This document shows positions 6,610-13,522 of a stretch of 13,522 bases of DNA, one piece after another (position 1 is the first letter of the stretch; the number at the start of each line of letters is the position of its first letter). Source of the DNA: JBKHXU01 sp046565865 (GTDB lineage: Bacteria > Pseudomonadota > Gammaproteobacteria > Acidiferrobacterales > Sulfurifustaceae); NCBI GenBank assembly GCA_046565865.1, contig JBKHXU010000218.1:1-13522 (forward strand), given 5' to 3'. The notes under the pieces are model-generated. The model did not search any database, was not told where the DNA came from, and was given only the letters and a program-made list of their open reading frames with translations. The position numbers and the translations under genes were made by a program.

Positions 6610-7562
6610 GCGCGACTCCGTGCCTGCGCCGGGGCGTTTACCAGCGTCAGCCAGCTCGCGCGTTGCGCGCGCCGGCCGTGCACCACGTCGAAATAAAGCG
6701 ATTGCAATTTTTCCGTGATCGGGCCGCGCGTGCCCTTGCCGATCGGGCGGCCGTCGAGCTCGCGGATCGGCGTGACCTCGGCCGCGGTGCCGGTGAAGAA
6801 CGCCTCGTCGGCGATGTAGACCTCGTCGCGCGTGATGCGGCGCACTTGTACCTTGAGTCCAAGCTCTTCGGCCAGGCGCATCACCGTCTCGCGCGTGATG
6901 CCGTCGAGCGCGGACGTGAGATCGGGCGTGGCGAGCACGCCGTCGCGCACGATGAAAATATTCTCGCCGCTGCCTTCGGACACGTAGCCCTCGGTGTCGA
7001 GCAATAGCGCTTCGTCGCCGCCGTTACGCAGCGCTTCGTGCAGCGCCATCATCGAGTTGATGTAGTTGCCGTTGGCCTTGGCGCGGCACATGGTGACGTT
7101 TACGTGGTGGCGGTTGTACGACGACGTGCGCACGCGGATGCCGTTCTTGATGCCGTCTTCGCCCATGTACGCGCCCCACTTCCAGGCGCCGACGATGACG
7201 TGCACTTTGAGATTGTCGGCGCGCAGGCCCATGCCCTCGGCGCCGTAGAAGCACATCGGCCGGATGTAGGCGCTGGCGAGATTGTTTTCGCGCACGGTGG
7301 CGACCACCGCTTCGTTGATCGCCGCCTTGTCGTATGGGATGCGCATGCCGAGAATGTGCGCCGAGCGGAACAAGCGATCGGTGTGCTCAGGGAGACGGAA
7401 CACCGCCGGACCCTGGCTGGTTTCGTACGCGCGTACGCCTTCGAACACGCCGAGGCCATAGTGCAATGTATGGGTCAACACGTGCGTGGTCGCCTCGCGC
7501 CACGGCACCAGTTTGCCGTCGTACCAAATAAAACCGTCGCGGTCCGCCATCGACATCGTCAT
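6606..7562 (-). CDS. ilvE: Branched-chain amino acid aminotransferase (IlvE), PLP-dependent
   Basis: IlvE catalyses the last step of valine, leucine and isoleucine synthesis, transferring the amino group from glutamate to the branched 2-oxo acids, in the cytoplasm. With the start at 7562 (ATGA overlap with the glnE stop) it is 318 aa; ATGs at 7556 and 7550 are close alternatives, the latter giving MADRDGFIWYDGKLVPW, and a GGAG lies 4 or 10 nt before the first two. Fold-type IV landmarks are THTLHYGLGVFEGVRAY (res 30-46), NLASAYIRP (94-102), AWKWGAYMG (126-134), the PLP lysine in AKANGNYINS (Lys162), GYVSEGSGENIF (192-203) and FFTGTAAEVTPI (255-266). Several stretches, including YIRP, HYG and SG(T)AAE(V/I)TP, match E. 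coli IlvE. Its place directly behind glnE links it to nitrogen control. D-amino acid transaminase or ADC lyase is less likely given these motifs. Confidence 0.95.
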   Translation of the reverse strand: MTMSMADRDGFIWYDGKLVPWREATTHVLTHTLHYGLGVFEGVRAYETSQGPAVFRLPEHTDRLFRSAHILGMRIPYDKAAINEAVVATVRENNLASAYIRPMCFYGAEGMGLRADNLKVHVIVGAWKWGAYMGEDGIKNGIRVRTSSYNRHHVNVTMCRAKANGNYINSMMALHEALRNGGDEALLLDTEGYVSEGSGENIFIVRDGVLATPDLTSALDGITRETVMRLAEELGLKVQVRRITRDEVYIADEAFFTGTAAEVTPIRELDGRPIGKGTRGPITEKLQSLYFDVVHGRRAQRASWLTLVNAPAQARSRA

Positions 7563-10405
7563 GTCACTCCAGTTTCGATTGTTCGCTGCCACCACTGCGC
7601 CACACGCTCCGCCACTTCGGCGACCCCCGCGCGCGGGATGCGCGCGCCGCGTTCCATCAGCTTCAGCCGGTACTCGATGCCTAGGCAGCGGCGGTACGCG
7701 TCCGTCAGCGCATTGGCCACGTCAGTATCGATGGCACCGGCGCTGGCGAGCGATTGCAGTATGTGAATGTTATCCGTGTGGCGGGCGACGGCCGGATGCT
7801 GGTGCGCCCACCGCAGGACCCAGTATTGCACCATAAATTCGATATCGACGATACCGCCGCGGGAATGCTTCACGTCGAACATGTCGCCCGTATCGGCATG
7901 CTGCTGGCGCATGCGCTCGCGCATTTCACGCACCTCGGCGCGCAACGCCTCGGGATCGCGCGCGCGGGTCAGTACTTCCTGGCGAATGGCGTCGAACTGG
8001 GCGCGCAGATCGGCGGGGCCGGCGATGGCGCGCGAGCGCACCAAGGCCTGGTGCTCCCAGGTCCAGGCCTTGGTCGTTTGATAGGCACGGTAGGCCGACA
8101 CGCTCGTTACCAACAAGCCGCTGCGGCCGCTCGGACGCAAGCGCATGTCGACCTCGTAGAGGATGCCGGCCGCGGTGCGCGCCGTCAGAAAATGGATCAG
8201 CCGCTGGCCGAGGCGCGCGAAGTAAAGCTCGTTCGGCAACGGGCGTGCGCCATCGGTTTGGCCGGCGCCGTCGTCGTAGATGAACACCATGTCGAGGTCG
8301 GAACCATAGCCGAGCTCGAAGCCGCCGAGCTTGCCGTAACCGATGACGACGAAGCCGGGAACGGCGCCCGCAGCAGTACGCGGCCGGCCATGACGCCGGA
8401 TCAACTCGGCCTGCGCCAACTCGAGCGCAGCCGTGACCAGTACCTCGGCGAGTTGCGTTAGTTGACGACCGATCTCATCCGGTGAAAGTCCGGGCCCGAG
8501 ATCGGTCGCGGCCACGCGCAGCATGTGACTGTTGCGAAACTCGCGCAGCGTGTTGAGCTGCGCCTCCAAATCGTCGACGCCGATGGAATCAAGGCGCGCA
8601 CGCAACTCGGCCGCCAGCGTTTCGCGCGCGGGCAGCGCATAGAGCGCGCGCGGATCGAGCAATTCATCGAGCAGCGCCGGGTGCTGGCCGATCCAGGTCG
8701 CGAGGAAGGCGCTGGCCGATGCCAGATTGACCAGCTGCGTCAACGCCGTCGGATTCTCCGCCAGCAGCGCGAAGTACGCGGTGCGCCGGCCGATAGCCTC
8801 GAGCAACCGCACCATGCGCGCCAAGGTCGCCGCCGGCTCGCGCGCGCGGCCGCACTCGGCGATCACAAGCGGCATCAAGCGATCCAGGCGCGCGTGACCG
8901 TCGGTGGTTAGCGCGCGCAGCGCGGCGCTGGCACGTAGTCCAGCGAGCAGCGTCCATACCTCATCCGGTGCTGCGTAACCTGCTTGGCGCAGCAGTGGCG
9001 CCGCCGTGTCGCGATCGACTGCCGACCAGGCGTTTGCCGATGGGGCCGGGGCGGCGTCGGCGAGCAGCGCGTTGAACTGGGCATGGACATGCTTACGATG
9101 TGCGGCGAGCGCCGCGTCCAACTCGGCGACGTTGTGGAATCCGAGGCTCGCCGCGAGGCGCGCGCGCCCGATCTCATCCGTCGGTAGCGTGTGCGTCTGC
9201 TGGTCGGCAACCATCTGCAGACGATGCTCGGTGTTGCGCAAGAACGTGTACGCCGCGACCAGCGCCTGCACCGCGTCCGGTTGCAGTTGCCCGGCGCGCG
9301 CCAGGTCCGTCAATGTCGTGAGGGTTGAGCGCTGCTGCAACGCGGGATCGCGCCCGCCGCGGATAAGTTGCAGCGTCTGCGCGATGAATTCAATCTCGCG
9401 GATGCCGCCCGCGCCGAGCTTGATGTGATCGCTCATGCCCTTGCGCGCAACCTCGGCCGCCACCATCGCCTTCATCGAACGAATGGCGTCGAGCGTGCCG
9501 TAGTCCAAATAGCGGCGATACACGAACGGCTTGAGCCGCGCGAGCAGCGCCTCGCCGGCGGCGATGTCGCCGGCACAAGCGCGCGCCTTGATGAACGCAT
9601 AGCGCTCCCACTCGCGGCCGTGCGTCTGGTAGTAGTGCTCCATGGCGTCGAACGAAACCGCGAGCGGCCCGCTGCTGCCGTGCGGGCGCAGGCGCATGTC
9701 GACGCGAAACGCGAAGCCGTCGGCGGTCGATTCGCTCAAGGCATTGATCAGCGACTGCCCCAGGCGCAAAAAGAATTCGTGATGGCTCAAGGCCCGCGCG
9801 CCGGCGATCTCGCCGTCGTCGGGATAACAAAAAATGAGATCGACATCCGAGGAAAAATTGAGCTCTTGCCCGCCGAGCTTGCCCAAGGCCAGCACCACGA
9901 GCCGCATCGGCGCGCCGTCCGCACCGCGCGGCGTGCCGTGTTGCGCGTAGGCACGCGCGGTCAGCAGCGCCAACGCCTGCTGCATCATGGCGTCGGCGAA
10001 TCCGGAGAGCGTCGCCATGACTTCCGCCAGCGTCGCCCGACCGCCGAGATCGCGCCACGCGAGCCGCACCCACTCGCGCCGGCGCAGCGCGCGCAGCCGG
10101 CGCTTGAGTTCCGCATCATCGGTAACGTTAGCGAGCGCGCGCTCGACGCGCGCAGGAATGCCGGCCGGATCGTACGGCGCGTCGAGATCGCCGCTCGCCA
10201 ACAGGTCCTGCGCGAGTTCGGGTTCGCGCTCGAGCGCCTGCGCCACGAAATCGCTCAAGCCGAGTACCCGCGGTAACAACGCGAGCCAGGGGTTCGTAGC
10301 GTGAACCGAAAGTCGCGGCGCGAGCGCCTGCCAGCGCGCCCGTGCCTGCGGCCGCAATGCGTCGGGCAGCGCGTCGAACTCGGAGTCGCGATTAGATCCT
10401 GTCAT
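7559..10405 (-). CDS. glnE: Bifunctional glutamine synthetase adenylyltransferase/adenylyl-removing enzyme (GlnE)
   Basis: GlnE adenylylates glutamine synthetase when nitrogen is plentiful and removes AMP by phosphorolysis when it is scarce, under control of PII and glutamine. The product is 948 aa, almost the same as E. coli (946). The N-terminal adenylyl-removing domain has ALGKLGGQELNFSSDVDLIF (res 173-192; Asp187 and Asp189) and RVDMRLRPHGSSGPL (234-248), followed by GGIREIEF (333-340). The C-terminal adenylyltransferase domain repeats the layout: YGKLGGFELGYGSDLDMVF (690-708; Asp703 and Asp705), EVDMRLRPSGRSGLL (751-765) and GGIVDIEFMVQ (850-860). Both catalytic Asp pairs are intact, so both activities are expected. 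The ATG at 10405-10403 has only a weak ribosome binding site. It is first in the operon, with ilvE overlapping its stop by 4 bp. Its upstream region carries a long palindromic repeat. Confidence 0.97.
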   Translation of the reverse strand: MTGSNRDSEFDALPDALRPQARARWQALAPRLSVHATNPWLALLPRVLGLSDFVAQALEREPELAQDLLASGDLDAPYDPAGIPARVERALANVTDDAELKRRLRALRRREWVRLAWRDLGGRATLAEVMATLSGFADAMMQQALALLTARAYAQHGTPRGADGAPMRLVVLALGKLGGQELNFSSDVDLIFCYPDDGEIAGARALSHHEFFLRLGQSLINALSESTADGFAFRVDMRLRPHGSSGPLAVSFDAMEHYYQTHGREWERYAFIKARACAGDIAAGEALLARLKPFVYRRYLDYGTLDAIRSMKAMVAAEVARKGMSDHIKLGAGGIREIEFIAQTLQLIRGGRDPALQQRSTLTTLTDLARAGQLQPDAVQALVAAYTFLRNTEHRLQMVADQQTHTLPTDEIGRARLAASLGFHNVAELDAALAAHRKHVHAQFNALLADAAPAPSANAWSAVDRDTAAPLLRQAGYAAPDEVWTLLAGLRASAALRALTTDGHARLDRLMPLVIAECGRAREPAATLARMVRLLEAIGRRTAYFALLAENPTALTQLVNLASASAFLATWIGQHPALLDELLDPRALYALPARETLAAELRARLDSIGVDDLEAQLNTLREFRNSHMLRVAATDLGPGLSPDEIGRQLTQLAEVLVTAALELAQAELIRRHGRPRTAAGAVPGFVVIGYGKLGGFELGYGSDLDMVFIYDDGAGQTDGARPLPNELYFARLGQRLIHFLTARTAAGILYEVDMRLRPSGRSGLLVTSVSAYRAYQTTKAWTWEHQALVRSRAIAGPADLRAQFDAIRQEVLTRARDPEALRAEVREMRERMRQQHADTGDMFDVKHSRGGIVDIEFMVQYWVLRWAHQHPAVARHTDNIHILQSLASAGAIDTDVANALTDAYRRCLGIEYRLKLMERGARIPRAGVAEVAERVAQWWQRTIETGVT

Positions 10406-10603
10406 GCGTCTTTGCGGTTCTGTAATCTGATATTACGCTTCGACCTTAGAAAGCTCGGGCTTGATATGTCATTGCGAGGAGCGAAGCGACGAAGCAATCT
10501 CCTAAACTATGGTGCCAATCTCTAAGAGATTGCTTCGCTTCGCTCGCAATGACAGCGTTGTTGAATTAGTCGCAGTTCTCTAATCCATCGCCGGACACTC
10601 GCC
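10406..10603. promoter_or_regulatory. Divergent glnE / O-methyltransferase intergenic region
   Basis: These 198 bp separate two divergent genes and should contain both promoters. Apart from the palindrome at 10468-10553 I see only weak promoter candidates: TAATAT on the minus strand (10435-10430) for glnE, and TTGTTG (10558-10563) with TCTAAT (10579-10584) at a short 15-bp spacing for the methyltransferase gene. There is no clear NtrC or sigma54 site. The stretch is visibly richer in A+T than its surroundings. Confidence 0.4.
10468..10553. repeat. Long imperfect palindrome, dispersed-repeat type
   Basis: The left arm (10468-10501) begins GTCATTGCGAG and ends AAGCAATCTC; the right arm (10526-10553) is its reverse complement except that two 3-nt insertions are present only in the left arm (one in the GAGGAGCG stretch, one in the GCGACGAAG stretch). 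A 24-nt spacer separates the arms. The arm sequence is of a kind that recurs in intergenic regions of many unrelated bacteria, recalled from general knowledge and not checked here. It may be a non-autonomous mobile or REP-like element. I see no obvious target-site duplication. Confidence 0.8.
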
Positions 10604-11245
10604 ATGAAACCGATCGTTCCATCCGACATCGATGCCTACTGCACGGCCTACTCGGCGCCGTCCTCGGCGTTGCTGCAAGAGCTATACGAACACACTAACA
10701 GAAACTGCGCCGATCCTCAGATGCTGATCGGGCCGCTGGAGGCGGCGCTGTTGCAAACACTGATCCGCGTGAGCGGCGCGCGGTGTGTGCTCGAGGTCGG
10801 GACGTTTACCGGTTATTCCGCGCTCGCCATGGCCGAGGCGCTGCCGGCCGACGGGCACGTGCTCACCTGCGAGATCGATGCCACACACGCAACGATCGCG
10901 CGCTCGTTCTTCGCGCGCAGCCCGGTCGGCGCGAAGATCGAGCTGCGGTTAGGGCCGGCGCTGGAGACGTTGCACGCGCTCCCGGCCGATGCCGCGTTCG
11001 ATTTCGCGTTCGTCGATGCCGATAAAGAAAACTACCTCAACTACTACGACGCGCTATTGCCCCGGCTGAAACCAGGCGCTTTGCTGGTGGCCGACAACAC
11101 GCTCTGGTCCGGGCGGGTGCTGGCGCCCAGTAAACCGACGGACCATGCGTTGGTCGCGTTCAATCGCCGCGTGCGCAACGACGCGCAGGTGGAAACGGTA
11201 CTGTTGCCGGTGCGCGACGGCGTGACGCTCGTGCGCAAGAAGTGA
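10604..11245 (+). CDS. Class I SAM-dependent O-methyltransferase (caffeoyl-CoA OMT-like, Methyltransf_3)
   Basis: The product is 213 aa, typical for bacterial members of the metal-dependent catechol/caffeoyl-CoA O-methyltransferase family. Residues 39-49 (QMLIGPLEAAL) match the family's substrate/metal region. Motif I for SAM binding is VLEVGTFTGYSALAMA (62-77), with the acidic residue at the end of the next strand in LTCEID (87-92). FVDADKENYLNYYDALLPRLKPGALLVADNTLWSGRV (136-171) includes the expected divalent-metal ligands Asp138, Asp164 and Asn165. The C terminus VETVLLPVRDGVTLVRKK is the usual last beta strands. It is cytoplasmic. The natural acceptor of bacterial homologues is mostly unknown, so no pathway is assigned. 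The gene starts just right of the palindromic repeat; the next gene is 88 bp away with its own ribosome binding site, so an operon is uncertain. Confidence 0.92.
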   Translation: MKPIVPSDIDAYCTAYSAPSSALLQELYEHTNRNCADPQMLIGPLEAALLQTLIRVSGARCVLEVGTFTGYSALAMAEALPADGHVLTCEIDATHATIARSFFARSPVGAKIELRLGPALETLHALPADAAFDFAFVDADKENYLNYYDALLPRLKPGALLVADNTLWSGRVLAPSKPTDHALVAFNRRVRNDAQVETVLLPVRDGVTLVRKK

Positions 11246-11333
11246 TTTCCCGCGCACACAATCCCATGTTTGGCCAGTGGCGCTGTGTGTAGACTGCGTC
11301 TAAACGCGAACGCCGCATAAGGAGAAGTACGCC

Positions 11334-11885
11334 ATGGACCAGCCGTTTCTGACCGACATCAAAACTTTGCGCGAACGCGCGCGTCAGCATATCGAGCAGG
11401 GCGCGGTGACGCCGGGTTACAACGCCGATCGCGACACCGTCGTGAAGCTGTTGAACGAGGCGCTCGCCACCGAGATCGTCTGCACGCTCCGGTATCGGCG
11501 TCATCACTTCATGGCCTCGGGCATCAATGCCAGCGGCGTGGCGGCCGAATTTTTGGAGCATGCGAACGAGGAGCAGGCGCACGCCGACCAGATTGCCGGG
11601 CGCATCGTGCAGCTCGGCGGGGAACCGGATTTCTCGCCCGAGGGACTCGCCACCCGCAGCCACGCGGAGTACGTCGAAGGCGATTCGCTTGTCGAGATGA
11701 TCAAGGAAGATCTGGTGGCGGAACGCATCGCCATCGACAGTTATCGGGAGATCATCACCTATCTCGGCGACCACGACCCGACCAGCCGGCGCATGATGGA
11801 GGAAATCCTCGCCGTGGAGGAAGAGCACGCCGACGACTTGGTGAATCTGCTGCACGAGATGGGCGGCGACCACGGCGGGCACTGA
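11334..11885 (+). CDS. Bacterioferritin-like diiron protein
   Basis: The product is 183 aa, with an AAGGAG ribosome binding site (11319-11324) 9 nt before the ATG. It is a four-helix ferritin-like protein. Likely diiron ligands are Glu47 (in ALATEIVC), Glu80 and His83 (EEQAH), Glu130 (LVAERIAI), and Glu162 and His165 (EEEH), i.e. a Glu, an E-x2-H, a Glu and an E-x2-H in bacterioferritin order. An N-terminal extension of about 30 residues precedes the first helix. At the position of the haem-ligating Met52 of E. coli bacterioferritin (next to the first E-x2-H Glu) there is Gln81, so haem binding by the usual ligand is not expected. The C terminus is Gly/His-rich (MGGDHGGH). A cytoplasmic role in iron storage or oxidative protection is probable. 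This may be a distinct ferritin-like subfamily, so I give no gene symbol. It ends just before the terminator shared with groEL. Confidence 0.88.
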   Translation: MDQPFLTDIKTLRERARQHIEQGAVTPGYNADRDTVVKLLNEALATEIVCTLRYRRHHFMASGINASGVAAEFLEHANEEQAHADQIAGRIVQLGGEPDFSPEGLATRSHAEYVEGDSLVEMIKEDLVAERIAIDSYREIITYLGDHDPTSRRMMEEILAVEEEHADDLVNLLHEMGGDHGGH

Positions 11886-11929
11886 TCGCCGACCACGTCA
11901 TTTCCGTGGAAGTTCATAGACACCAAAAA

Positions 11930-11955
11930 AGAAAGGCCCCTAGCGGGGCCTTTCT
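11930..11955. terminator. Bidirectional intrinsic terminator between ferritin-like gene and groEL
   Basis: GAAAGGCCCC (11931-11940) pairs perfectly with GGGGCCTTTC (11945-11954) around a TAGC loop; one flanking A-T pair extends the stem. On the minus strand the hairpin is followed by six T residues (complement of AAAAAA at 11925-11930), an ideal factor-independent terminator for groEL. On the plus strand the following TCATTTCT is a weaker tail for the ferritin-like gene. Confidence 0.9.
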
Positions 11956-12035
11956 CATTTCTACGCACCGTGTTTCCGCTACCGCGAAAAACGGGTGTGT
12001 TACTCCACGACAGTCTGGACGTGGGCAAACGGCGA

Positions 12036-13522
<1,487 letters not shown>

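Noticed and set aside
9368..10276. 302-codon plus-strand open frame opposite glnE
   Set aside because: No recognisable motif, Arg/His/Gln-rich antisense composition, and a full-length GlnE lies on the other strand.
10468..10553. CRISPR-like repeat or IS terminal inverted repeats
   Set aside because: There are only two arms in inverted orientation with a 24-nt spacer and no transposase gene, so neither an array nor an insertion sequence is supported.
11271..11287. Sigma54-like TGGC element upstream of the ferritin-like gene
   Set aside because: The GG is not followed by GC at the required spacing, so the -24/-12 pattern fails.

Overview
The window is a GC-rich, densely coded chromosomal segment from a proteobacterium, most likely Gammaproteobacteria or a related betaproteobacterial lineage. 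The evidence is the gene order glnE-ilvE-waaF-(waaQ)-waaG, which matches the Pseudomonas arrangement glnE-ilvE-waaF-waaC-waaG, together with LPS core heptosyltransferases, a GroEL ending in a Gly-Gly-Met tail, and frequent GTG/TTG starts with 4-bp stop/start overlaps. I cannot name the genus. Everything looks like housekeeping or cell-envelope chromosome: I see no phage, plasmid, insertion sequence, CRISPR array, tRNA or rRNA.

Layout. (1) 1-3959, minus strand: an LPS core operon transcribed leftward, waaF (heptosyltransferase II, TTG start), waaQ (heptosyltransferase III-type), a WaaG-like GT4 glycosyltransferase and a further GT4 glycosyltransferase cut by the left edge. Each junction is a 4-bp ATGA or GTGA overlap. 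(2) 3960-4156: divergent intergenic region with a candidate promoter for the LPS operon. (3) 4157-6309, plus strand: a two-gene unit, a DUF898/YjgN-type multipass membrane protein and a membrane-anchored M48 zinc metallopeptidase, overlapping by GTGA. (4) 6332-6381: a G/C-rich hairpin repeat between convergent genes. (5) 6388-10405, minus strand: glnE, ilvE and a small CHCC zinc-finger protein, again joined by ATGA overlaps. (6) 10406-10603: divergent intergenic region dominated by a long imperfect palindrome of a dispersed-repeat type. (7) 10604-11885, plus strand: a class I SAM-dependent O-methyltransferase and a bacterioferritin-like diiron protein. (8) 11930-11955: a strong hairpin terminator shared by the convergent ferritin-like gene and groEL. 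(9) 12036-13522, minus strand: groEL, lacking its first roughly 52 codons beyond the right edge.

How the genes work together. The LPS operon builds the inner and outer core oligosaccharide on lipid A-Kdo from ADP-heptose and nucleotide-sugar donors. GlnE sets glutamine synthetase activity by adenylylation, and IlvE uses glutamate as amino donor for branched-chain amino acids, so the glnE-ilvE-zinc-finger unit is a nitrogen/amino-acid operon. The DUF898-M48 pair is plausibly an envelope quality-control module and sits, on the opposite strand, between the nitrogen operon and the LPS operon. The window is mostly ordinary. The points most worth a second look are the interrupted ilvE-waaF synteny, four-cysteine clusters in both heptosyltransferases, an apparent fourfold internal repeat in the DUF898 protein, a ferritin-like protein lacking the bacterioferritin haem Met, and the two palindromic intergenic repeats.
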